From Prevotella sp. (lineage in GTDB: Bacteria > Bacteroidota > Bacteroidia > Bacteroidales > Bacteroidaceae), in NCBI GenBank assembly GCA_017632825.1, contig JAGBQP010000119.1, forward strand, positions 1 to 6,781: a stretch of 6,781 nucleotides of DNA, read 5' to 3'. The notes under the pieces are model-generated. The model was given only the letters and a program-made list of their open reading frames with translations. It searched no databases and was not told where the DNA came from. Shown here one piece after another: positions 1 to 5,729 of this stretch (positions within the stretch are counted from its first letter, which is position 1; each line of letters begins with the position of its first letter). The translations under genes were made by a program, and so were the position numbers.

Positions 1-187
1 AGCAGGGCCGCCATAAAATTCACATAACTATTAAAAATTACCTTCAAAACATGCTTGGCACTTTCTCCGATTATCACTTCTGGCTTCGAGTCCACTATGC
101 CAAATGGGGTGTTGGATTGATTGGATGGAGTGCTATTTGCTTCAAAAATGCGACAAATGCTTGTAACTAACTGAAAATCAGTACACA
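1..187. other. Window-edge region with two competing partial open frames
   Basis: No gene is assigned here. On the plus strand, frame 3 is open from the left edge to a TAA at 168-170 (about 55 codons, including FSDYHFWLRVHYAKWG) and could be the 3' end of a gene. On the minus strand, a frame is open from about 133 to the left edge and reads DSKPEVIIGESAKHVLKVIF, which also looks protein-like but has no ATG before its last few codons. The two overlap, so at most one is real. I recognise neither as a known family. Either could be a remnant of a mobile element beside the tRNA-Ser gene. Confidence 0.25.
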
Positions 188-200
188 TCAAAACTTTAAC

Positions 201-227
201 ACTTTTAACATATCGTCTATTAAAAGT
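201..227. repeat. 8-bp inverted repeat (AT-rich hairpin)
   Basis: ACTTTTAA (201-208) and TTAAAAGT (220-227) are perfect inverted repeats around an 11-nt spacer. The region is AT-rich, so an 8-bp match is weak evidence alone. It sits beside the longer hairpin at 252-290 and may belong to the same structured block downstream of tRNA-Ser. Confidence 0.4.
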
Positions 228-230
228 ACT

Positions 231-281
231 CCAAAAAGTGGGTGTAAAATAACACCCAGATTCACCAAAAGTGGGTATAAA
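231..281. repeat. Imperfect direct repeat CCAAAA(A)GTGGGTRTAAA
   Basis: Two near-identical 17-18 bp copies lie at 231-248 and 265-281. They differ by one A in the homopolymer and by one G/A change. Their centres are about 33 bp apart. Repeated short sites next to a tRNA 3' end would suit recombinase arm-type sites, but no integrase gene is visible, so that role is only a guess. Confidence 0.5.
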
Positions 282-290
282 TCTGGGTGT
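246..290 (-). terminator. Possible tRNA-Ser terminator (11-bp hairpin)
   Basis: ACACCCAGATT (252-262) pairs perfectly with AATCTGGGTGT (280-290) across a 17-nt loop. Read on the minus strand, the stem is followed by TATTTT, a poor but usable T-rich tract. It lies about 32 bp beyond the tRNA-Ser 3' end, the right place for its terminator. The long loop and broken T-tract keep confidence modest. One copy of the direct repeat forms most of the loop. Confidence 0.4.
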
Positions 291-321
291 AAGTTTGTAA
301 CTTGCTGATATTCAGCTAAGC

Positions 322-409
322 TGGCGGAGAGAGAGGGATTCGAACCCCCGGCACCTCTCAGTGCGGCAGTTTTCAAGACTGCTGTAATCGACCACTCTAC
401 CATCTCTCC
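322..409 (-). tRNA. tRNA-Ser (anticodon TGA)
   Basis: This is a class II tRNA of 88 nt including an encoded CCA (complement of 322-324). The acceptor stem pairs GGAGAGA (403-409) with TCTCTCC (326-332), with discriminator G at 325. The T arm is GGGGG-TTCGAAT-CCCTC with one G-U pair. The anticodon loop CTTGAAA places TGA at 373-375, which reads UCA serine codons. A long variable arm separates anticodon and T stems, as expected for tRNA-Ser. It has its own upstream promoter (470-501) and is transcribed away from mutS2. The 3' ends of such tRNAs are frequent integration targets, but no duplicated 3' segment is visible in this window. Confidence 0.97.
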
Positions 410-469
410 AGAAGGTCTCAAAGTCTGTTTTTTGACTGACTTCGTTAGTGATTCTCTTGAAATCGGCTG

Positions 470-501
470 CAAAGGTAGTGGTTTTTCTTCAAACGAGCAA
501 A
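470..501 (-). promoter_or_regulatory. Promoter for tRNA-Ser
   Basis: On the minus strand, TTTG (498-501) and TACCTTTG (470-477) are separated by exactly 20 nt, matching the Bacteroidota -33/-7 pattern TTTG...TAnnTTTG. Transcription should start near 465, giving a precursor leader of about 55 nt before tRNA-Ser. Confidence 0.85.
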
Positions 502-526
502 TATTTTGGCAACTTTTTATAAATAA

Positions 527-558
527 TTTGGTAATTCGTGTAAATTACACTATCTTTG
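527..558 (+). promoter_or_regulatory. Promoter for mutS2
   Basis: TTTG (527-530) and TATCTTTG (551-558) are spaced by 20 nt and match the Bacteroidota vegetative promoter. Its -33 element lies 25 bp from that of the divergent tRNA-Ser promoter. The -7 box ends only 4 bp before the mutS2 ATG, so the predicted start site falls on or next to the start codon. Confidence 0.85.
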
Positions 559-562
559 CAGC

Positions 563-3157
563 ATGATTTATCCAAATAACTTTGAACAAAAGGTTGGTTT
601 CAGTGAGATTCGAACGCTGCTGAAACAGCATTGTCTGAGCACGTTAGGCAAGGAGAAAGTGGATGAGATTTCATTCTCTGCCGACTTCGATACCGTTACG
701 GAGCAATTGGAGCAACTGCGTGAATTCCGCCGTTTACAACAGGAAGCCGACGATTTTCCCATGCAGTATTTCTTCGATGTTCGCGATGCTGTGTCACGCA
801 TCCGCCTGGAGGGTACACATCTGGAAGAAGACGAGGTGTGGGACCTGCGACGTTCGTTGGAGACTATTGCCAATATGGTGAAATACCTGAACCGCAATAC
901 TGACGACAATGAGGAAACGTACCCCTACCCTGCCCTACACCGGCTGACGGAAGGTGTCATGACTTTTCCTGCCATGTTGCGGCGCATTGACTCTATTCTG
1001 GACAAATTTGGAAAAATCAAGGATTCGGCATCAATGACGTTGGCTGGCATTCGTCACGAGCTGTCAAAGACCGAAGGTAGCATCTCGCGTACCTTATATA
1101 CTATATTACACGCAACCCAGAAGGACGGACTGGTTGACAAGGACGCAGCACCGACCATGCGTGACGGCCGTTTGGTGATACCTGTGGCACCAAACCTGAA
1201 GAAACGTATCAATGGTATTGTACACGACGAGTCGGCCACCGGCAAGACCGTATTCATAGAGCCGACAGAGGTTGTTGAGGCTAACAACCGCGTTCGCCAG
1301 CTTGAAGCCGAAGAACGCCGTGAGATTATCCGCATTCTGACGGTATTCAGCGATGAGGTGCGCCCACACGTACCAGCCATTCTAGATTCCTACCAGTTCC
1401 TGGCTACCATGGACCTTATCTATGCTAAGGCCCAGTTGGCAGAACAGACAAAAGCCATTGAGCCTGAAGTCAGATCAAAAACGCACATCGACTGGATTCA
1501 CGCCGAGCATCCGTTACTCAGTCTGTCGCTGCAGAAGCAGGGAAAGAAGGTGGTGCCGCTTGACATTCGATTGGAGACAACTGATGATACCGACACGAAA
1601 AACAAAAAGAACGTCGGACGGTTACTCATCATCAGCGGTCCCAATGCCGGTGGCAAATCGGTATGCCTCAAGACCGTAGGATTACTACAGTACATGCTTC
1701 AATGCGGACTGGCCATCCCCATAGGCGACCGCTCAACGTGCGGACTGTTCCAGGACATCCTGATAGACATTGGTGATGAACAGAGCATCGAAAACGACCT
1801 ATCGACATACTCCAGCCACTTGCTGAACATGAAACAGATGATGCGACAGGCCAGCGCCCACACTTTATTATTAATAGATGAGTTCGGCGGTGGTACAGAG
1901 CCAACCATAGGCGGTGCCATAGCCGAAGCCATGCTTAAACAATTCTGGAAACGTCAGGCCTTTGGCGTCATCACCACCCACTACCAGAACTTAAAGCATT
2001 TTGCCGACGACCATGAGGGCGTCATCAACGGCGCTATGCTTTACGATCGTCACGAGATGCAGGCTCTGTTCCAGCTAAGCATCGGACAACCCGGTTCATC
2101 GTTTGCCATCGAGATAGCCCGCAAGACGGGCATCCCCGAAGAGGTCATCAAGGACGCATCTGACATTGTCGGCCAGGACTATATACAAAGTGACAAATAC
2201 CTTCAGGACATCGTACGCGACAAACGTTACTGGGAAGGCAAGCGCCAAACCATCCACCAGCATGAGAAGCGACTGGAGGTGAGCGGCCAGAAACTGGAGG
2301 CCACCATTGAGGAGATAGAGCAACAGCGCAAGGACATTTTGCGTCGTGCCAAAGAGCAAGCAGAAGAACTGCTACGCGAAAGTAACCGCAAGATAGAAAA
2401 TGCGATTCGTGAGATACGCGAGAGCCAAGCAGAGAAAGAAGCTGCCCGCCGTGCTCGTGAAGAATTAAACGCCTTCAAGGAAGAGGTGGCCGAGATTGAC
2501 ACCCGAGAGAACGACGAGCTGATAGCCCGCAAAATTCGCCAGATACAAGAACGTAAGGAGCGCCGCGAAAAACGCAAGGCCGAAAAACTGGCCAAGAAGG
2601 AGGAAGGGACTCCAACAAACGCCACCATTACAGCTGGCTCACAGCCCACTAATTCCGTCTCACAACTGAAAGTTGGCGACACCGTACGCATCAAAGGCCT
2701 GCAGAGCGTAGGCACCATCGACAGCATTGACGGTAAGATGGCCACTGTCATCTTCGGTGATATGAAGACAAAGATGCGTGCCGAGCGCTTGGAACATGCA
2801 CAACCACCGAAGGTCGAGAAGACAAAAGCCGAAGAGCGCAATGCAAATATCGTGGGCTCATACGGCAGCATATCCAACGACACACGCAACGTTATCGACA
2901 ACCGCAAACAGAAATTCCATCAAGATATTGACGTCCGCGGTATGCGTGGCGACGAAGCCATCAATGCCGTCACCTATTTCATCGATGACGCCATCCTCGT
3001 CGGCATGTCCCGTGTTCGTATTCTGCACGGCACAGGCACTGGTATCTTGCGACAACTGATACGCCAATACCTCGCCACCGTGCCCAACGTCAGCCATTTT
3101 CGTGACGAGCACGTTCAATTTGGTGGAGCAGGCATCACTGTGGTCGATTTAGACTAA
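563..3157 (+). CDS. mutS2: Endonuclease MutS2 (MutS-family ATPase with Smr domain)
   Basis: This complete 864-residue protein is a MutS2-type DNA/ribosome-processing ATPase. The N-terminal core and clamp contain the family segment [17 protein letters not shown]. The ATPase follows: Walker A GPNAGGKS (residues 359-366), the conserved [10 protein letters not shown] stretch, Walker [14 protein letters not shown] (about 435-447) and the TTHY switch. A highly charged coiled coil (about 560-682) leads to a KOW-like module (about 702-746). The C-terminal Smr nuclease domain has DVRGMRG (790-796) and HGTGTG (822-827). MutS2 proteins suppress recombination in some bacteria and act on collided ribosomes in Bacillus; which applies here is not shown. 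It is somewhat longer than the roughly 785-residue Bacillus protein. The start is favoured because the N-terminus fits the family and the next in-frame ATG is about 68 codons on. No Shine-Dalgarno is seen. The gene is monocistronic. Confidence 0.97.
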   Translation: MIYPNNFEQKVGFSEIRTLLKQHCLSTLGKEKVDEISFSADFDTVTEQLEQLREFRRLQQEADDFPMQYFFDVRDAVSRIRLEGTHLEEDEVWDLRRSLETIANMVKYLNRNTDDNEETYPYPALHRLTEGVMTFPAMLRRIDSILDKFGKIKDSASMTLAGIRHELSKTEGSISRTLYTILHATQKDGLVDKDAAPTMRDGRLVIPVAPNLKKRINGIVHDESATGKTVFIEPTEVVEANNRVRQLEAEERREIIRILTVFSDEVRPHVPAILDSYQFLATMDLIYAKAQLAEQTKAIEPEVRSKTHIDWIHAEHPLLSLSLQKQGKKVVPLDIRLETTDDTDTKNKKNVGRLLIISGPNAGGKSVCLKTVGLLQYMLQCGLAIPIGDRSTCGLFQDILIDIGDEQSIENDLSTYSSHLLNMKQMMRQASAHTLLLIDEFGGGTEPTIGGAIAEAMLKQFWKRQAFGVITTHYQNLKHFADDHEGVINGAMLYDRHEMQALFQLSIGQPGSSFAIEIARKTGIPEEVIKDASDIVGQDYIQSDKYLQDIVRDKRYWEGKRQTIHQHEKRLEVSGQKLEATIEEIEQQRKDILRRAKEQAEELLRESNRKIENAIREIRESQAEKEAARRAREELNAFKEEVAEIDTRENDELIARKIRQIQERKERREKRKAEKLAKKEEGTPTNATITAGSQPTNSVSQLKVGDTVRIKGLQSVGTIDSIDGKMATVIFGDMKTKMRAERLEHAQPPKVEKTKAEERNANIVGSYGSISNDTRNVIDNRKQKFHQDIDVRGMRGDEAINAVTYFIDDAILVGMSRVRILHGTGTGILRQLIRQYLATVPNVSHFRDEHVQFGGAGITVVDLD

Positions 3158-3228
3158 AAAACCACCTGATTATAAAGCACATACAACAATGTGTGCGTAC
3201 ACATATATTCTTAAAAAAACTGAAAATA

Positions 3229-3260
3229 TTTGGAAAACTGCATGAAACTTCGTAACTTTG
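3229..3260 (+). promoter_or_regulatory. Promoter for the small transglycosylase-like gene
   Basis: TTTG (3229-3232), 20 nt, then TAACTTTG (3253-3260) matches the Bacteroidota promoter pattern. The predicted start near 3265 leaves a leader of about 60 nt before the preferred ATG at 3326. The gene therefore appears independent of mutS2, which ends 72 bp upstream. Confidence 0.75.
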
Positions 3261-3325
3261 TCGGCAAATTCTAAAGGATTACGCAGTTTACTCGTGATGA
3301 GATGCGCTGCAGAAAGTATAGAGTT

Positions 3326-3736
3326 ATGAAGAAATTTATAATGATTGTAAGTATGAACTTGGTAGTACTTACGCTATGCGCAAAGACGCCAAAGTTCAAC
3401 TGGAATCCAGTGATGGATGCGATTATTCAAGTAGAAAGCGAAGGAAATCCCAACGCCGTGAGTGGGAACTCAGTAGGCGCCATGCAGATTACTCCAATAC
3501 TAGTAAAGGATTGCAATATCATCCTGAAAAAGCAGAAGAGTAAGAAGCGCTTCACACTGGCCGACAGATATAGTGTCGAAAAGTCGAAGGAGATGTTCCT
3601 GTTAATTCAAGCGCACTACAACCCCAAGAATAACATAGAAAAGGCAATACGCCTTTGGAATGGGGGAAACAATTACAGCGTACGGGCTACGAACCGTTAC
3701 TATCAGAAGGTTATGCGCAACATGAGCAAGAATTAA
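3326..3736 (+). CDS. Small exported lytic-transglycosylase-like (SLT fold) protein
   Basis: The 136-residue product starts MKKFIMIVSMNLVVLTLCA, a typical signal peptide with probable cleavage near residue 19. The mature part is almost only a transglycosylase catalytic core: VESEGNPNAVSGNSVGAMQIT (residues 36-56) matches the Slt-type E-S-x-G-N-P-x-A...G-x-M-Q motif, with Glu37 the likely catalytic acid. WNGGNNYS and the following RYYQKVM match the C-terminal part of the fold. Such enzymes cleave peptidoglycan glycan strands in the periplasm. The cysteine at 18 follows LTL, a poor lipobox, so a lipoprotein is less likely. An upstream ATG at 3302 would add MRCRKYRV; 3326 is preferred because it gives a normal signal peptide. 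The gene has its own promoter and terminator. It is very short for the family and has no extra binding domain. Confidence 0.85.
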   Translation: MKKFIMIVSMNLVVLTLCAKTPKFNWNPVMDAIIQVESEGNPNAVSGNSVGAMQITPILVKDCNIILKKQKSKKRFTLADRYSVEKSKEMFLLIQAHYNPKNNIEKAIRLWNGGNNYSVRATNRYYQKVMRNMSKN

Positions 3737-3758
3737 ATTCTATTTGCAAGACTGATAC

Positions 3759-3790
3759 AAATCCGACCGCTCCAAACGGTCGGATTTTTT
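3759..3790 (+). terminator. Strong intrinsic terminator of the transglycosylase-like gene
   Basis: AAATCCGACCG (3759-3769) and CGGTCGGATTT (3777-3787) form an 11-bp perfect stem with a 7-nt loop, merging into six T residues (3785-3790). It lies 22 bp after the stop codon. Confidence 0.93.
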
Positions 3791-3800
3791 CGTTCATAAC

Positions 3801-3880
3801 TGTAACCAGGAGCACGGCTATACTTCGCTTTGCGAAGAACTGCGACCGGGAGCACGTGAGGAGCTTGCCGTAGCCATACG
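3801..3880. repeat. Compact GC-rich structured element between two terminators
   Basis: This block is richer in G and C than its surroundings and lies between the convergent terminators. It has a perfect hairpin CTTCGC-TTT-GCGAAG (3823-3837). GGAGCACG occurs twice exactly 40 bp apart (3809-3816, 3849-3856), with a further GGAGC at 3860-3864. ACGGC (3814-3818) can pair with GCCGT (3867-3871) to close an outer stem. No gene is apparent. The features suit a small interspersed palindromic repeat, but copies elsewhere in the genome cannot be checked here. Confidence 0.5.
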
Positions 3881-3907
3881 AAAAAAGCCCGATATAAAAT
3901 CGGGCTT
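3881..3907 (-). terminator. Intrinsic terminator of tRNA-fMet
   Basis: AAGCCCGAT (3885-3893) and ATCGGGCTT (3899-3907) form a 9-bp stem with a 5-nt loop. On the minus strand the stem runs into six T residues (complement of 3881-3886). It begins 6 bp beyond the 3' end of the tRNA-fMet gene. Confidence 0.92.
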
Positions 3908-3913
3908 CTGTAG

Positions 3914-3986
3914 TTGCGGAGGCAGGATTCGAACGTGCGACCTCCAGGTTATGAGCCTGGCGAGCTACCAACTGCTCCACTCCGCG
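3914..3986 (-). tRNA. Initiator tRNA-fMet (anticodon CAT), CCA not encoded
   Basis: This 73-nt tRNA has anticodon CAT in the loop CTCATAA. The acceptor stem CGCGGAG/CTCCGCA leaves C1 opposite A72 unpaired, the hallmark of bacterial initiators needed for formylation. A11-U24 in the D stem is also initiator-type. The bases after discriminator A73 read CTA, so CCA must be added after transcription, unlike tRNA-Ser in this window. Two departures stand out. The anticodon stem CCAGG/CCTGG has A29-U41 where most bacterial initiators have three G-C pairs. The T stem GCACG/CCTGC has a C52-C62 mismatch. It has its own promoter and terminator. Confidence 0.93.
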
Positions 3987-4008
3987 ATGTATTTCTGTTT
4001 AGCGGGTG

Positions 4009-4040
4009 CAAAGGTAGTAATATTTTCCGAGCTGTGCAAA
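4009..4040 (-). promoter_or_regulatory. Promoter for tRNA-fMet
   Basis: On the minus strand, TTTG (4037-4040), 20 nt, then TACCTTTG (4009-4016) matches the Bacteroidota promoter. Its -7 octamer is identical to that of tRNA-Ser. Predicted transcription starts about 20 nt before the tRNA. A CTGTGCAA site (4032-4039) overlaps the -33 element. Confidence 0.85.
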
Positions 4041-4055
4041 TTTTTATGCTATTTT

Positions 4056-4087
4056 TTTGGATATTTCAAATAAAAGGGGTAATTTTG
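4056..4087 (+). promoter_or_regulatory. Promoter for the tetR-fabG pair
   Basis: TTTG (4056-4059), 20 nt, then TAATTTTG (4080-4087) matches the Bacteroidota promoter. It fires away from the tRNA-fMet promoter, with 15 bp between their -33 elements. The predicted start near 4092 gives a leader of about 50 nt. Confidence 0.8.
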
Positions 4088-4110
4088 CACACGATATAAG
4101 CACTGTGCAA
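4085..4110. promoter_or_regulatory. Candidate TetR operator (TTGCACA-N12-TGTGCAA)
   Basis: TTGCACA (4085-4091) and TGTGCAA (4104-4110) are a perfect 7-bp inverted repeat with 12-nt spacing. They cover the end of the -7 box and the predicted start site of the tetR promoter, so a bound dimer would block transcription. TetR genes are commonly autoregulated through such palindromes. The left arm includes TTTGCA, common after Bacteroidota -7 boxes, so part of the match may come from promoter sequence. Confidence 0.5.
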
Positions 4111-4130
4111 TATCCAAATAAACAAAAACG

Positions 4131-4135
4131 GGAGG
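4131..4135 (+). promoter_or_regulatory. GGAGG ribosome-binding site deciding the tetR start
   Basis: A strong Shine-Dalgarno core, GGAGG, lies 8 nt before the ATG at 4144. Bacteroidota genes usually lack such sites, and none is visible before mutS2 or fabG. It supports 4144 over the in-frame ATG at 4057, which lies upstream of the predicted transcription start. Confidence 0.75.
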
Positions 4136-4143
4136 AACATCAA

Positions 4144-4734
4144 ATGTCCATATCGAAGACCAGACAGCTACTGGTAGACGTGGCTCGACAACTGTTTGCC
4201 AAAAGTGGCCTTGAGAATACGACGATGAACGACATTGCCATCGCGTCAGGAAAAGGTCGCCGTACGCTCTACACGTATTTCAAATCGAAAGACGACATTT
4301 ACTACGCAGTTATTGAGAGTGAGCTCGAGAGACTGAGCGACAAGCTCGACGAGGTAGCCGCTAAGAAAATCCGTCCTCAAGACAAGGTGATAGAACTTAT
4401 CTACACACATCTGAGCATGATTCGCGAGACAGTGGTACGCAACGGCAATCTACGAGCTGAGTTCTTCCGCAATATCTGGATGGTGGAGAAAGTCCGCAAG
4501 AATTTCGACGATGCAGAGATTGAACTATTCCGCAAAGTCTATTCAGAAGGTAAGGAAGATGGTGAGTTCGATATTGAGAACGTTGACTTGGTTGCAGACA
4601 TCACCCACTACTGCATCAAAGGTCTGGAGGTTCCCTACATCTACGGCCGTATTGCCCACGGCATGACCGAGGAAGCCACCAAGCCTCAGGTAGCCAAGGT
4701 TGTGTATGGTGCTTTAGGAAAAATCAAGAAGTGA
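4144..4734 (+). CDS. TetR/AcrR-family transcriptional regulator
   Basis: The 196-residue protein has the standard TetR size and layout. The N-terminal three-helix DNA-binding domain (residues 5-57) includes LFAKSGLENTTMNDIAIASG and the recognition helix RRTLYTYFKSKDDIYYAVI, with the conserved Y-x-Y-F-K-S-K. The all-helical C-terminal part (about 60-196) should bind a ligand and dimerise; its ligand cannot be read from the sequence. It is followed after 33 bp by fabG with no terminator or clear promoter between, so the two are probably co-transcribed. A regulator that senses fatty-acid or acyl-thioester supply, as FabR, DesT and Bacillus FadR of this family do, would fit, but this is inference from context. 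A palindrome over its promoter (4085-4110) suggests autoregulation. Confidence 0.93.
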   Translation: MSISKTRQLLVDVARQLFAKSGLENTTMNDIAIASGKGRRTLYTYFKSKDDIYYAVIESELERLSDKLDEVAAKKIRPQDKVIELIYTHLSMIRETVVRNGNLRAEFFRNIWMVEKVRKNFDDAEIELFRKVYSEGKEDGEFDIENVDLVADITHYCIKGLEVPYIYGRIAHGMTEEATKPQVAKVVYGALGKIKK

Positions 4735-4767
4735 GAATACACATATTTATTCAATATAAAGATTATT

Positions 4768-5505
4768 ATGGGATTATTAACTGGTAAGACTGCGCTGATT
4801 ACAGGTGCAGCACGCGGTATCGGAAAAGCTATCGCGCTGAAGTTTGCTGAGGAAGGTGCCAACATTGCTTTCACCGACCTCGAAGTTAACGAAGAAACAG
4901 AAAAAGAGATTGCCGCCAAAGGCGTTAAAGCTAAGAGCTACGCTTCTAATGCAGCCGACTTCGCTCAGACCGAGGAAGTTGTGAAGGCTGTTAAGGAGGA
5001 GTTTGGAGCTATTGATATTCTGGTGAACAACGCCGGTATTACGAAGGATGGTTTGATGCTTCGCATGACCGAGCAGCAGTGGGACGCCGTGATTGCCGTC
5101 AACCTGAAGTCGGCCTTCAACTTCATCCACGCCTGCGTACCCGTCATGATGCGTCAGCGTGGTGGCAGCATCATCAACATGGCTTCAGTCGTTGGTGTTC
5201 ACGGCAACGCCGGTCAGGCCAACTATGCCGCCTCAAAGGCTGGTCTCATCGCCCTTGCCAAGTCAATCGGTCAGGAGATGGGTCCCAAGGGCATCCGCGC
5301 CAATGCCATTGCCCCCGGCTTCATCGAGACAGCCATGACCGCTGCCCTTCCTGAGGATGTACGCAACGAGTGGAAGCAGAAGATTCCCCTTCGTCGTGGT
5401 GGTCAGGTCGAGGATATTGCCAACGTTGCAACTTTCCTGGCCAGCGACATGTCGAGCTACGTCAGCGGCCAGGTCATCCAGGTCGATGGTGGCATGAACA
5501 TGTAA
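4768..5505 (+). CDS. fabG: 3-oxoacyl-[acyl-carrier-protein] reductase FabG
   Basis: This 245-residue short-chain dehydrogenase performs the first reduction in each cycle of type II fatty-acid elongation, converting 3-oxoacyl-ACP to 3-hydroxyacyl-ACP in the cytoplasm. The cofactor loop is TGAARGIG (residues 12-19), the structural motif NNAG is at 87-90, and the catalytic tetrad is Asn112, Ser140, Tyr153 and Lys157 (YAASK). The C-terminal GQVIQVDGGMNM is typical of FabG. Asp37 at the end of the second beta strand (AFTDLE) is a position that in classical SDRs favours NADH over NADPH, so an NADH-preferring enzyme is possible. It lies 33 bp after tetR, probably in the same transcript, and has no Shine-Dalgarno. 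It is the last gene before the repeat-rich region, and no clear terminator follows. Confidence 0.95.
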   Translation: MGLLTGKTALITGAARGIGKAIALKFAEEGANIAFTDLEVNEETEKEIAAKGVKAKSYASNAADFAQTEEVVKAVKEEFGAIDILVNNAGITKDGLMLRMTEQQWDAVIAVNLKSAFNFIHACVPVMMRQRGGSIINMASVVGVHGNAGQANYAASKAGLIALAKSIGQEMGPKGIRANAIAPGFIETAMTAALPEDVRNEWKQKIPLRRGGQVEDIANVATFLASDMSSYVSGQVIQVDGGMNM

Positions 5506-5633
5506 TCAGCACTTTGCTCTGTTTCTTCGTAGCCTCCACATTAGGAATCAGCTGTTCCGGCTGCTTGGTGTTGGGCGCTGACGAGAAACCACCAACGAAG
5601 GCAAACTGTTTTTGCTTTCAGAGAAAAAAAACA
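5506..5633. other. Spacer after fabG, no recognised feature
   Basis: There is no convincing gene, terminator or promoter here. The right end is a poly-A-rich stretch (about 5622-5638) that runs into the left arm of the inverted-repeat element. Together with 5634-6196 this is a gene-poor stretch of about 690 bases dominated by repeats. Confidence 0.6.
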
Positions 5634-5685
5634 AAAAACACCTAACCACCTAACCCAACAGGCCTGAAACGCCGATGTACAAAGG
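5634..5685 (+). repeat. Left 52-bp inverted-repeat arm
   Basis: The arm starts AAAAACACCTAACCACC and ends GATGTACAAAGG. It is identical to the reverse complement of 5933-5984. It holds two ACCTAAC heptamers (5640-5646, 5648-5654) and the palindrome CAGGCCTG. Confidence 0.97.
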
Positions 5686-5694
5686 GTTTGAGGA

Positions 5695-5723
5695 GGGTTA
5701 GGTGTTTTTGAAACACCTAACCC
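5695..5723. repeat. 13-bp perfect hairpin GGGTTAGGTGTTT-TTG-AAACACCTAACCC
   Basis: The stem arms lie at 5695-5707 and 5711-5723 with a 3-nt loop. No T-run follows on either strand, so it is not a standard terminator. The first nine stem bases can alternatively pair with ACCTAACCC at 5648-5656 in the left arm. Confidence 0.9.
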
Positions 5724-5729
5724 AGAGGT

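Noticed and set aside
188..472. 94-codon minus-strand frame overlapping tRNA-Ser
   Set aside because: It reads straight through the tRNA-Ser gene and its repeat-rich flank; the translated middle is tRNA sequence.
2227..2907. 226-codon minus-strand frame inside mutS2
   Set aside because: It is rich in Ser and Arg, as expected for the antisense of the Lys/Glu/Arg-rich coiled coil, and lies wholly within a clear gene.
3189..3204. ATGTGT-GCGT-ACACAT hairpin after mutS2
   Set aside because: The 6-bp stem is AT-rich and is followed by ATATTC rather than a T-run, so it is too weak to call a terminator.
3302..3325. Upstream ATG for the transglycosylase-like gene
   Set aside because: It would add a charged eight-residue extension before a normal MKK signal peptide; 3326 is the better start.
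4057..4143. Upstream in-frame ATG for tetR
   Set aside because: It lies inside the promoter, before the predicted transcription start; GGAGG at 4131 supports the ATG at 4144.
5695..5723. Hairpin as fabG terminator
   Set aside because: The stem is strong, but no T-run follows on either strand and it lies 190 bp beyond fabG.
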